DNA of 26,503 nucleotides from Planctomycetaceae bacterium (GTDB taxonomy: Bacteria > Planctomycetota > Phycisphaerae > Phycisphaerales > SM1A02), in contig NYVB01000139.1 of NCBI GenBank assembly GCA_002684315.1, positions 1 through 26,503 on the forward strand, read 5' to 3'. Each line of letters opens with the position of its first letter. Position 1 is the first letter of the stretch. The position numbers and the translations under genes were made by a program. The notes beneath the pieces are model-generated. The model had not been told where the DNA came from and searched no databases. It worked only from the letters and a program-made list of their open reading frames with translations. Shown one piece after another: positions 1 to 7,599 of the stretch.

Positions 1-337
1 TCAGACAAATTCCGATGACATTTGGCGTCTGTGTGGCTTATCTCGCTGATGCGGGTTGATCAGGAGTCCCCAAAGCTCCGCCCTGAGTCGCTGAGGCCTG
101 TCTTTACTCTCACGTTGTCCAATAAAACCCTTGCGTCGTCCCATAATACGACAAGAGGTCACATTTACCCCAACTGAGATTGAATGCGTTTTGCTGCCGA
201 TGACTTGTCTCTCGGCAGGGCCCACGGATGGTGCTCTTTCAAAAACCGACGGAGGATCCGTCCAGTCTTACATGATTAGTGTCAAACGCCGGCGGGTGAA
301 GCCAGGCCTCTGACACGCGAGTCTTTGGAGCTACGGA
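1..337. other. Gene-poor left edge and leader of the B12-fold gene
   Basis: I see no convincing gene here. A minus-strand frame closing at base 1 could encode about 47 residues from an ATG at 144, but it has no Shine-Dalgarno, an arginine-rich composition and codon use unlike the neighbours, so I do not call it. Two inverted repeats are visible: GACGGA-GGA-TCCGTC at 248-262, and GTGTCA/TGACAC at 279-284 and 311-316. The second would form a stem just before the ribosome binding site of the next gene. GGAG at 327-330 lies 7 nt before the ATG at 338. A CATAAT hexamer at 142-147 resembles a -10 box but has no well-spaced -35 partner. Confidence 0.5.
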
Positions 338-1036
338 ATGTTCAATCAGGAAATCGTCATCGAAAAACTCTTTCAGCTTCTGATCTCGGGAGAGCGTGAT
401 TCAGCTCGTGCGATCGTCAGCGAAGTCATCGACTCAGGCGTTTCGCCGGAAGACATGACCACCGAACTGTATTGGCCCTTGATGGAAATGACCGAGACGC
501 TCTTCAGGAACGATCAGATCACCACGATCGCACATCGCTACGCAACGCGACTTCTTCGTTCCTTCGTGGACCAGGCTCAGGCGAACTACACACAGAGAGA
601 TCGAAACGGACGAAAGATCTGCATGTTCTGCGGGCCAACCGAGGGTGACGAGCTGTCCGCTCAGATCGTCGCGGATCTCGCTGAAGCTGGCGGGTACGAC
701 GTGTACTTCGCAGGTGGCGGCGTGGCCAACGATGAAATCCTGGCTGAAGTCGGCAAGCAGCATCCTGACGTCCTGCTCATGTTCGCGGCAGCACCTTCCG
801 ACTGCCCTGACATCCGTCAGTTGATCGATACCATCAAGGAAATCGGCGCATGCAATCAGACTCAGTTCGTCGTCGGTGGGGGCGTGTTCAACCGAGCACC
901 CGGCCTTGCTGAAGAAATCGGAGCCGATCTCTGGGCGACGACCCCATCCGAGTTGCTCACGCGTCTCGAGCAGGAACCCGAACGACGGGCCACTGAGGAT
1001 CAGCGCACCGTCGGAAGAAGCCGAAACGCGGCCTGA
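338..1036 (+). CDS. Stand-alone B12-binding-fold protein with degenerate cobalamin motif
   Basis: This 232-residue soluble protein has the layout of the cobalamin-binding modules of methyltransferases and CarH-type sensors. A helical domain spans about residues 1-88, followed by a Rossmann-like domain from about 92 to 210 with a late glycine-rich segment (VVGGGVFNRAP, then IGADLWA). The canonical DxHxxG loop that supplies the axial histidine reads GDELSAQ (D104, L106, Q109), so the histidine and the glycine are both absent. The helical cap also lacks the W-x9-EH motif of CarH; HRYAT occupies the EH position. Cobalamin binding in the usual base-off/His-on mode is therefore unlikely. A signalling or scaffold role, or another ligand, is possible. 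The start is supported by GGAG 7 nt upstream. The gene stands alone and is followed by a strong hairpin. The fold is fairly certain; the function is unknown. Confidence 0.85.
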   Translation: MFNQEIVIEKLFQLLISGERDSARAIVSEVIDSGVSPEDMTTELYWPLMEMTETLFRNDQITTIAHRYATRLLRSFVDQAQANYTQRDRNGRKICMFCGPTEGDELSAQIVADLAEAGGYDVYFAGGGVANDEILAEVGKQHPDVLLMFAAAPSDCPDIRQLIDTIKEIGACNQTQFVVGGGVFNRAPGLAEEIGADLWATTPSELLTRLEQEPERRATEDQRTVGRSRNAA

Positions 1037-1080
1037 GTCCTTTCAGCACCTCCAAGACTCGATAATTCACCAAAAAACTA

Positions 1081-1110
1081 CGAAGGTGGCGGAAATATCC
1101 GCCACCTTCG
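1081..1110 (+). terminator. Strong hairpin, probable terminator after the B12-fold gene
   Basis: A perfect 13-bp stem (CGAAGGTGGCGGA / TCCGCCACCTTCG) encloses the loop AATA, 45 nt after the stop of the B12-fold gene. The downstream T-tract is weak (TTCGTT). On the other strand the stem is followed by TAGTTTTTT, so it may act in both directions. No minus-strand gene enters from the right. Confidence 0.7.
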
Positions 1111-1206
1111 TTCGTTGTGACCCGTACATACTTCTGACTCTGAGACGTTGAAAGGTGCCAGGAGCGTCCTGACTGCCAGTGCCCGAATTGAAAGGCCTCC
1201 TGAATC

Positions 1207-1800
1207 ATGGACCATGCCGATGAAATCCAGGTGATTCGCCAAGCCAAGCAGGGGGATCCCGCAGCTTTCGCCCAGCTCATCGAATCACATCAGGAACGCC
1301 TTTATCGTTTTCTCCTTCGAACATCCAATCAGACCGAGCTCGTCGAGGATGCCGTTCAAGACGCTTTCATCCGCGTTCTCAAGAACATCGATCGATTCGA
1401 CGAGCGCTACCGGTTCAGCACATGGTTGTTCACGATTGCACGTCGGCTTCTGTTGAACAGTCTTCAGAAAAAGCGTCCTTTGAATGCAGGTGACTGGCTT
1501 GATGCCGCCTCTTCCAGCGTCATGGAACATTCAGCTGAGACCACCGATGCCTACGATCGTGAGTTCGCGGCTGAAATTCTGGATGGGGCGATGGAGACTC
1601 TCACACCTCATCAGCGAGAGATCGTCATTCTCTATCATCACAAGGGAAAGACCGTCCATCAGGTGGCCGACCTTCTTGGCATGCCCGAGGGGACGATCAA
1701 AAGTCACTTGCACCGTGCTCGTCGTCGAATGCGTGATTGGATGTCCTCCAGTGATTCAGTGATGGCCCGAGTTGAAGACATCATGAGTGACGTCGCATGA
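1207..1800 (+). CDS. ECF-family RNA polymerase sigma factor
   Basis: This 197-residue protein has the two-domain layout of extracytoplasmic-function sigma-70 factors. Region 2 covers about residues 10-90 and includes the EDAVQDAFIRVLKN helix and RFSTWLFTIARRLLLN, which contact the -10 element and core polymerase. Region 4 covers about 128-177, with LTPHQREIVILYHHKGKTV and the recognition helix MPEGTIKSHLHRARRRMRD. There is no region 1.1 or 3. The ribosome binding site is weak (AAAGG about 11 nt upstream). The stop overlaps the start of the next gene in an ATGA, as expected for a sigma/anti-sigma pair. A small CAGGA/TCCTG inverted repeat lies at 1159-1171 in the upstream region. The regulon cannot be inferred from sequence. 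Confidence 0.93.
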   Translation: MDHADEIQVIRQAKQGDPAAFAQLIESHQERLYRFLLRTSNQTELVEDAVQDAFIRVLKNIDRFDERYRFSTWLFTIARRLLLNSLQKKRPLNAGDWLDAASSSVMEHSAETTDAYDREFAAEILDGAMETLTPHQREIVILYHHKGKTVHQVADLLGMPEGTIKSHLHRARRRMRDWMSSSDSVMARVEDIMSDVA

Positions 1801-2267
1801 AATACCCTGGAACGCATTCCGGCGAGACCTTCAAATCTTCAGTGACATCGGATGTCACTGCAGAAGTCATGGGTAGTCTTGGCTTTTCAGGTATTGATGG
1901 AAGCCCCCAGTCAATCAGGCGCGCACGCGGGCGCTATCGAGTGAAGAGATTCGGGGTCTTTTCCTGTCTCGTTCTGGTGATTCTGGGTTCGGCTCTTCTT
2001 GAACGCCGGTTTTCTCAGGTTCCCGAGGCTCAAGATGTCATCACTGCAGAGGATTCAACTGGATCCCAGGGTTCTACAGCGAACGCTCTCTCTGCGCTTC
2101 AGGCTGTTTTTCAAAGATTCGACAGCTCGCTTTCAGCGGCAGAGGCTGGTGAGATACCAGTGACGGGACTGTCCACTGACGAGGTTCTGGATGCTCCGCC
2201 CCTTGAAGGCCCGATACTCCTTCCCGGATACTTTGGTGATGCTTCGGCCTCCCTGACATCCTCCTGA
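1797..2267 (+). CDS. Single-pass membrane protein, putative anti-sigma partner
   Basis: This 156-residue protein overlaps the sigma factor by 4 bp (ATGA), so its translation is probably coupled. The N-terminal part (about 1-50) is predicted cytoplasmic and contains the segment SDVTAEVMGSLGF, which resembles the short N-terminal helix of planctomycete sigma-associated proteins (from memory, low certainty). A basic stretch (RRARGRYRVKR) precedes one hydrophobic helix at about 52-68. The rest is low-complexity, Ser/Ala/Glu-rich and predicted extracytoplasmic. It has no zinc-binding HxxxCxxC anti-sigma motif. Position and topology suggest that it holds or modulates the upstream sigma factor at the membrane. 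This is inference; I recognise no named family. Confidence 0.75.
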   Translation: MKYPGTHSGETFKSSVTSDVTAEVMGSLGFSGIDGSPQSIRRARGRYRVKRFGVFSCLVLVILGSALLERRFSQVPEAQDVITAEDSTGSQGSTANALSALQAVFQRFDSSLSAAEAGEIPVTGLSTDEVLDAPPLEGPILLPGYFGDASASLTSS

Positions 2268-2341
2268 ATCGCATCCCTATTTCCACTCATTGGTTCGACC
2301 AGCAGGGTTGAAACGTCTAATCTCTGTTGTGGAGATCTTCT

Positions 2342-3838
2342 GTGTCATGGTTTGTCCTCGTCATTCTGTCGCTTGTGCCATTCGGGCATCCCCTCGACAG
2401 GGATGTGCCCAGTGGTTTTCCCGTGAATGATTGTGATTGCTTGATCGAGTTCAACGCTGCCGCTGGAGTGGTCGATTTCGTCGGCTCCAAGACCCTGATG
2501 CCGATTCTTCTTGAGACCCTGGTCGGCATGAAACCGGGTGGCTCAGACCAGTTGAGAGCTCTTCTGGACGACCCGCGAGTCTCCTCGCGAATCTTCAAAC
2601 GCTCCGTGGTGGGCCTCCGAAAACCTGGTTCTGAAAACGAGCTCGAATGGATCGCATGGGTTCCCATTGGACCGGATGGGATTGCCGGTCTCATGTCCGA
2701 ATTGAGACCCGTGAGAAAAGTCGATCGACTGGTCATCCCAAGGATCAACGTCTCAGTGGCTCGTTCCGGGAGTGGGATGCTGCTCGCCTCCGAGCCTCCC
2801 GGTTCCTTGCGCACGCAGGCACTTGCCATGATCGGATCCGGTTCTGAGTCGCTTCCATGGGCCACCTCCGACGCGCCCTTGCAGGTCACGTTCAGGAATG
2901 ATGATTTTGGAACCGGTCTCTGGTTCGGACGACCGGGAGCCTCCCGTGTCTCCATGCGTCCTTTGGATCAGGGAGTGCAGCTCGAATATTCCGGTTGGAC
3001 TCGTGACGGCATGCCTCGAAAGCCTTGCTGCGAGCGTCTTCTCGACCTTTCCGTTCTCGATAAAATGCCGAAGAATCTCATCGGCGTCTTCGTCGAGCTG
3101 CCGGACAGTCAGGTGCTTCCAGGTGCAGGATTTCTCGAGGAACTCTTTCCCTACGTCGTTGATTCCGAACGTTCCGACGAACGATGGTCTCGTCGCATGG
3201 TCGTTCTTGGAGAAATGACTTCGGGAGATGAGACTACTGTCCCCACCCTGGCAGTCGCAATTGAATCGGATGGACCCGGGTCGACCCTGAGGCGCCAGGA
3301 TATCTCCGTTCTTGCAGCACTCAATTCCTTGCGAAACAGGTTGGGATCAAAGGCTGGTCTGCAGCATTTGCCGAAGTTGAACGAACTTCCCAAGTCTGGT
3401 CCACGCACCATCTACGCAAGGGCCATGTTCGATCCTGTCATGGCTGGGCACCCGTTTCTGAAGGACATCAGCATCAATTGGTGCCGTACCAAAGGGGCCA
3501 CCGACTGGGAACTGTATGCAACATGTCCCAGCCTCACTTCCCAGCTTTCAGGATTCTTCCAGGAGCTTCCGGCCACGACTCAGTGCGTGTCGGCTTCACA
3601 CGTTGGAAGAATCAACTCCAGAAAACTCGCGGAGCATTTGCTGTCACTCCGCGAACTGGCTCCGGAATTCGTCAATGGATTGGAGATTCCGTTATTCAAG
3701 GCCGGTGTCGGCATCGCCTACGATCTCCTGAAGAAAACTGAAACGATCGATTGGGTCGTGTCGATTCCCGGCAATGGTCGAGTCGAAGCCACCGTCACCA
3801 TTCTGCCCCGGCAAGAAGATGGTATTCAAGTTGACTGA
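2342..3838 (+). CDS. Exported protein of unknown function
   Basis: The reading frame is open from a TTG at 2327, but GGAG at 2331-2334 sits 7 nt before a GTG at 2342, so I choose that start (498 residues). The protein begins with a short hydrophobic segment (MSWFVLVILSLVPFG) typical of a signal peptide, followed by a large, probably periplasmic body. There is no clear catalytic motif. Cysteines cluster early (NDCDC) and centrally (PCCERLL). Sequences such as LIGVFVELP and PTLAVAIESDG suggest repeated beta/alpha units. It lies 74 bp after the sigma/anti-sigma pair on the same strand and its 3' end overlaps tilS, so it may belong to the same transcript. I do not recognise a family. Confidence 0.8.
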   Translation: MSWFVLVILSLVPFGHPLDRDVPSGFPVNDCDCLIEFNAAAGVVDFVGSKTLMPILLETLVGMKPGGSDQLRALLDDPRVSSRIFKRSVVGLRKPGSENELEWIAWVPIGPDGIAGLMSELRPVRKVDRLVIPRINVSVARSGSGMLLASEPPGSLRTQALAMIGSGSESLPWATSDAPLQVTFRNDDFGTGLWFGRPGASRVSMRPLDQGVQLEYSGWTRDGMPRKPCCERLLDLSVLDKMPKNLIGVFVELPDSQVLPGAGFLEELFPYVVDSERSDERWSRRMVVLGEMTSGDETTVPTLAVAIESDGPGSTLRRQDISVLAALNSLRNRLGSKAGLQHLPKLNELPKSGPRTIYARAMFDPVMAGHPFLKDISINWCRTKGATDWELYATCPSLTSQLSGFFQELPATTQCVSASHVGRINSRKLAEHLLSLRELAPEFVNGLEIPLFKAGVGIAYDLLKKTETIDWVVSIPGNGRVEATVTILPRQEDGIQVD

Positions 3839-4910
3839 GTCGACCAACGCAGACATCTCGAGAGACACGGAGTCAGCATTCGATTCCGGAATGATGCTCA
3901 CAGCCGGTCGGCATCCTCTGGCTGCCACCCTCGAGCGTGCACTCTTCGAACGTTGCATGTTTTCGAGCGACTCTTCGCTTCTCATCGGATGCAGCGGGGG
4001 AGCCGATTCCACGGCGCTCTCCGTGCTCATGGCAGCTCTCGCCCGCAGACGTCATCCCAGGATCACCTCGCCGGTGCTCATGCACGTCGACCATGGGCTT
4101 CGCTCTGAATCATCAAGGCAGGCAGAGCAGGTGCGTCGACTCGCCTCTCGAATCGGCGTGGATGTGAGAACCATGTCGCTTGACATGAATCCAGATCTGG
4201 CCGATCTCTCGGCGACAGCCAGAAGACTCAGGTACGCCGCATTGCATGATGTGGCGTCCGAACTCGGATGTTCTCACGTTGCCTGCGCCCATCATGCCGA
4301 GGATCGGTTCGAGACCATCATCCATGGTCTGTGCCGCGGTGTTGGAACAGAGGCTCTGTCAAACCCTCGATGGTGCCGCCAGATGGATTCCGTCACACTC
4401 GTTCGGCCTTTTCTTGGCGTTTCCCGTCTTGAACTCAGAGACTTCTGTCACTCTCTCGACCTTGAATTCTTCGACGACCCGAGCAACGAGGATCTCACGA
4501 CCATGCGTGGATCCTTGCGTGATTCGGTGCTTCCTCCCCTTGAAGAGCGCTGGCCGGGCGCTTCGTGCCGTGCCTCTGCCGCAATCGATCGTCTGTCCGT
4601 GGCTGCCGACTCACTGGAGCGTGAACTCTCGGGAATTCTTTCAAAGGTCCCGGACGAGCATCTCGATCTGTCGACGATTGACAATGATGATCCCGGTTTC
4701 ATCGCTGCGCTCGTCAGGAAATGGATTCTGAGATACGCATGCAGCCGGGGTCATGACCTGCGAGACCGCCTGGCATCATCCTTGTTCGAGGACATCGCAC
4801 GTGCTGTCGGTGACCAGGTACAGAGACCGAGGTCGTTCGAGTGTGCTGCCGAGCTGGTTGTGCAACTTCGCGGGAAGTCTCTGGTGATTCATCTCATCGG
4901 TTCGGACTGA
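3819..4910 (+). CDS. tilS: tRNA(Ile)-lysidine synthase TilS
   Basis: TilS uses ATP and lysine to convert C34 of the AUA-decoding tRNA-Ile to lysidine, an essential step in bacteria. The PP-loop SGGADS is at residues 59-64 of the chosen start. The family motifs DHGLR (91-95) and AHHAEDRFET (157-166) follow; the usual form of the last is AHHxDDQxET, so D to E and Q to R changes are present. RGSLRDSVLPPLEE matches the downstream RNxIRxxxxP region. At 363 residues it is shorter than E. coli TilS and may lack a full C-terminal domain. The start is uncertain: the frame is open from 3774, and ATGs at 3774, 3819 and 3891 are possible. The start at 3819 overlaps the upstream gene by 20 bp. Confidence 0.93.
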   Translation: MVFKLTESTNADISRDTESAFDSGMMLTAGRHPLAATLERALFERCMFSSDSSLLIGCSGGADSTALSVLMAALARRRHPRITSPVLMHVDHGLRSESSRQAEQVRRLASRIGVDVRTMSLDMNPDLADLSATARRLRYAALHDVASELGCSHVACAHHAEDRFETIIHGLCRGVGTEALSNPRWCRQMDSVTLVRPFLGVSRLELRDFCHSLDLEFFDDPSNEDLTTMRGSLRDSVLPPLEERWPGASCRASAAIDRLSVAADSLERELSGILSKVPDEHLDLSTIDNDDPGFIAALVRKWILRYACSRGHDLRDRLASSLFEDIARAVGDQVQRPRSFECAAELVVQLRGKSLVIHLIGSD

Positions 4911-4926
4911 GGCAGTCGAACGGCCG

Positions 4927-5859
4927 TCAAAGACATTCCCCCGGGCCGTCCATGGCGACACAAGTGATCACGCCATTCTCCACCGTCATGACGTAGGGCA
5001 CGCCCACGAGCCACAGCGGCCCCTGTGGTAGTGACATGAAGATGCAGGTCGGACAATCGACTTCGTCGTCGTATTCACTTTCAAGAACGATCGCCTCTTC
5101 CGTTGGGGGGACATCTATGGCGACCAGAGGCAGGTCGGAACCCTCGCTGAAATGCACGTCGAACATGTCATGACACGTTCCGCATCTCGGGTTGTAGAGA
5201 ATCAGGACGCCTTTTTCACCGAGTTGCCCGAGGGCATCAGGCGTGAACTGGCCGATCGGGGTCTCGATGAGAGGCCGTCCGACCCACTGCATCGGGTTCA
5301 TCTCGATGATTCGACTTCCGCTGTTCGCAGCGGGTGTGTCGCGTGACATGATGGCACCGTCGGAGATGGTCCGCGGAGCCAACGAACGGTTGAGTGGCAC
5401 CGCAATCGCCACGAAGCAGAGAATCATGCATGCAAACACGGCGATACCGTTGGTGTTTCTTTCAGATTTCAGATCGTCGGCGTCGGTCCGTTCTCTCTTG
5501 GAGCCAGATGCCAGGCACAGAAGCGTCAGCGAGATCATCGCGATGATCGATGATGTGACGATCGAGGTGACTTCCCCTCGCTTCACTCCGGCCGAGCATT
5601 CGGCGAGAGCCACGAAAGCGACGATGCACAGAATGGCCTGGGCCAGTCGGGTGAGTTTGTGACCGAAGAAGAAGAGAAGCACGGAAAGACAGAGTTCGAC
5701 TGCGATCAGAAACTTCAGTGTCGTGGCTGGATTGAAATCATTCTTCAGGGAAAGCGTTGAAATCCAGATTGGCAGTGCGTTTCCACCGATCTGCAGTTGG
5801 GATGCGGCGATCACCAGCAGGAGCATCGGAAGCAGGATTCTCAGTGTCAGTATCTTCAT
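4927..5859 (-). CDS. MauE-like membrane protein fused to a thioredoxin-like domain (second copy)
   Basis: This 310-residue paralogue lies directly after the gene at 5861-6919, with one nucleotide between stop and start. GGTGA just upstream sets the start at 5859. The N-terminal half (about 1-160) has four or five hydrophobic helices of MauE/DoxX type. The C-terminal half (about 190-310) is thioredoxin-like, with CGTC at 226-229. A second CPTC at 269-272 and single cysteines at 300 and 309 follow the same order as in the upstream paralogue. Unlike that paralogue it lacks the GDCGCFG loop and has only AEC at the equivalent place. The likely role is an envelope thiol-disulfide exchanger whose membrane part feeds electrons to the soluble domain. 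MauE itself supports methylamine dehydrogenase maturation, but no mau genes are here. It converges with tilS, with 16 bp between stops. Confidence 0.82.
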   Translation of the reverse strand: MKILTLRILLPMLLLVIAASQLQIGGNALPIWISTLSLKNDFNPATTLKFLIAVELCLSVLLFFFGHKLTRLAQAILCIVAFVALAECSAGVKRGEVTSIVTSSIIAMISLTLLCLASGSKRERTDADDLKSERNTNGIAVFACMILCFVAIAVPLNRSLAPRTISDGAIMSRDTPAANSGSRIIEMNPMQWVGRPLIETPIGQFTPDALGQLGEKGVLILYNPRCGTCHDMFDVHFSEGSDLPLVAIDVPPTEEAIVLESEYDDEVDCPTCIFMSLPQGPLWLVGVPYVMTVENGVITCVAMDGPGECL

Positions 5860-5860
5860 G

Positions 5861-6919
5861 TCATTCACCATAGATGCAGAATTCGATTTCCTCATCACTA
5901 TTCGTGCCGTCACCCACGCATGTGACCAAACCGTCCTTCAGTCTGACCACGACCGGAGTCTGAATGAGATAGCTGGGCCCGTTCGGAAGTTCGGTGACAT
6001 CGCAAGCATCGCAATAGAACTCGAGCGAGCCTGAGACGTCGTAATCCATGACGTCAATCGCAAGTACAGGTATGTCCAGATCGGGGGCCGAGAAGTAGGT
6101 CAGGAACATCTCCTGGCAGTGATCACAGTCACCTCTGTAGAAGATGAGGAGCTGTTCTCCCTCAGTGACTCCCGGAGGCAGAGGGCGGGGGAGGAGTTGG
6201 GCCAGTTCCTGATCCTTGATCGGTGTCCCTAGCCAGTCCTTGAACTGTGGAAAGTAGTTGGCCTTGAGGGTTGTCGGTGGTAGCAGCCAGCCGTTCTCAT
6301 CCAGAGCGGTGAGCGTTTCAGATGCTCCGCTGCTGTTTTCAAGCTGCCGTTCCGGAATGGCGAAGGCCGGCACGAATCCAAGTATGCAAAGGCCGATGAG
6401 TCCCGGGTGGAGCGAGCTTGATGAAGGACGGGTCGGGCGAAGGATGAGTGCCAATACCAGCAGGACGCCATCGATTCCCAGCATGATGATCGGAGGGGGG
6501 CCTGCGCTGCCGAAACACCCGCAATCTCCGGAGAAGAGACTGGAAATGCCGACTTTGGAGTCGTAGCCCTGCCCCAGGACGATCGTGAGAATCAAGACGA
6601 ACAATGAGAGCACGAAGATCGCGACCGGACGTGCCAGTCGAGCGCTGGCCATCATGATGATTGCAAGTGCGATCTCACTGCCGATGATGAAGCGCATCGT
6701 GAAATCAAGCCACATCTCCGGATCACGTCCAAGCAGGTCTCCGACCATGCCACTCACACTTCGAACTGGGGGTGGAAGGAGTTTCCAATCCAGTTCCATC
6801 AACTTGAAGATGGCTCCGGCAAGCAGCCAGCACGGAACAACGATTCTGCACAGAACCGTTCCTGCCAGCGATCCTCCTGGATGTGTTGTCGGGGCTCGAG
6901 TCTCGGGAGAGTCAGTCAT
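5861..6919 (-). CDS. MauE-like membrane protein fused to a thioredoxin-like domain (first copy)
   Basis: This 352-residue protein has an N-terminal membrane domain (about 20-190, four to five helices) containing GDCGCFGSAG at 131-140, the cysteine loop typical of MauE-family proteins. A soluble thioredoxin-like domain follows (about 220-352) with CDHC at 265-268, a second CxxC (CDAC, 303-306) and cysteines at 334 and 348. The interval from the second CxxC to the next cysteine is 28 residues in both paralogues. The frame extends to 6970, but the ATG at 6919 overlaps the gmhA stop by 8 bp and gives a sensible N-terminus. It is part of the minus-strand operon gmhA - this gene - paralogue. It probably transfers reducing or oxidising equivalents across the membrane to an extracytoplasmic substrate; the direction cannot be read from sequence. 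Confidence 0.85.
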   Translation of the reverse strand: MTDSPETRAPTTHPGGSLAGTVLCRIVVPCWLLAGAIFKLMELDWKLLPPPVRSVSGMVGDLLGRDPEMWLDFTMRFIIGSEIALAIIMMASARLARPVAIFVLSLFVLILTIVLGQGYDSKVGISSLFSGDCGCFGSAGPPPIIMLGIDGVLLVLALILRPTRPSSSSLHPGLIGLCILGFVPAFAIPERQLENSSGASETLTALDENGWLLPPTTLKANYFPQFKDWLGTPIKDQELAQLLPRPLPPGVTEGEQLLIFYRGDCDHCQEMFLTYFSAPDLDIPVLAIDVMDYDVSGSLEFYCDACDVTELPNGPSYLIQTPVVVRLKDGLVTCVGDGTNSDEEIEFCIYGE

Positions 6920-7544
6920 TTCTTTGATCCGTGTTTTCATGAGTGGGTTCGAAACAGTTGCAGATCGCATGCATCGCTATCTGGTGGCATTCCTGAATCG
7001 TGGCGGAGTCGGTTCCCGGAGATAGAAACGAGATATCACACAGTGATTCCGCATTTCCTCCATCGAATCCTAGGAGTCCCATCGTCATGATGCCTTTTTC
7101 TCTCGCTAATTGGAGTACTTGAACGATGTTCGGACTGTTTCCCGAAGTGGAAAAGACCATCAGGATGTCTTCGCGGGCACCGAGGGCTTCACACTGGCGC
7201 GAAAACACATGATCAAATCCGAAATCATTGCTGATGCAGGTGAGCGCTGTAGGGTCGGCGTTCAGGCAGAGTGCGGGCAGCGGAGGGCGATTGCGCGCAA
7301 ATCTCCCGGTGAGTTCCTCCGCCAGATGAAGAGCCTCGGCAGCTGAGCCTCCATTGCCGCAGGTCATCAGTTTGCCACCATTCTGGAACCGCTCATGAAT
7401 GTTGGATGCCATGCTCTGGAAAGTGCTCAGGTGCTCTCGCATCTCCAGGGTGCAGGAGATCGCTTGCTCTATTCGGTTTTCGATGATCGTCGTGAAATCG
7501 AGTGCAGGACGATCGTCTTCGATTGAATTCATTGAGGCGTTCAT
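6912..7544 (-). CDS. gmhA: Phosphoheptose isomerase GmhA (SIS domain)
   Basis: GmhA converts sedoheptulose 7-phosphate to D-glycero-D-manno-heptose 7-phosphate, the first step towards activated heptose for lipopolysaccharide or glycoprotein. The 210-residue protein matches GmhA along its length: CGNGGSAAEALHLAEELTGRF (62-82), NDFGFDHVFSRQ, STSGNSPN (132-139) and QECHQIAMHAIC (184-195). The residues equivalent to the zinc site of E. coli GmhA are present (H73, E77, Q184, H192, with matching 4- and 8-residue spacings). No other heptose gene (hldE, gmhB, hldD) is in the window. No Shine-Dalgarno is visible before 7544. It overlaps the following membrane fusion gene by 8 bp, so that operon is probably co-translated. 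Confidence 0.92.
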   Translation of the reverse strand: MNASMNSIEDDRPALDFTTIIENRIEQAISCTLEMREHLSTFQSMASNIHERFQNGGKLMTCGNGGSAAEALHLAEELTGRFARNRPPLPALCLNADPTALTCISNDFGFDHVFSRQCEALGAREDILMVFSTSGNSPNIVQVLQLAREKGIMTMGLLGFDGGNAESLCDISFLSPGTDSATIQECHQIAMHAICNCFEPTHENTDQRND

Positions 7545-7599
7545 ATGAAAATAAGTGTAACGCCCGGCCGGGTCGCTGCCGAACTGCTAACGTTCTGTC

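Noticed and set aside
1..225. Minus-strand open frame of up to 74 residues at the left edge
   Set aside because: No Shine-Dalgarno, basic composition and codon use unlike neighbouring genes, no recognisable motif. It may be chance or an unresolved small gene.
248..262. GACGGA-GGA-TCCGTC hairpin followed by T5 on the minus strand as a terminator
   Set aside because: The stem is only 6 bp and no minus-strand gene enters from the right; too weak to call.
2317..2955. Minus-strand frame of 212 residues opposite the exported unknown protein
   Set aside because: No plausible start context; the plus-strand frame has a signal peptide and Shine-Dalgarno. Treated as an antisense shadow.
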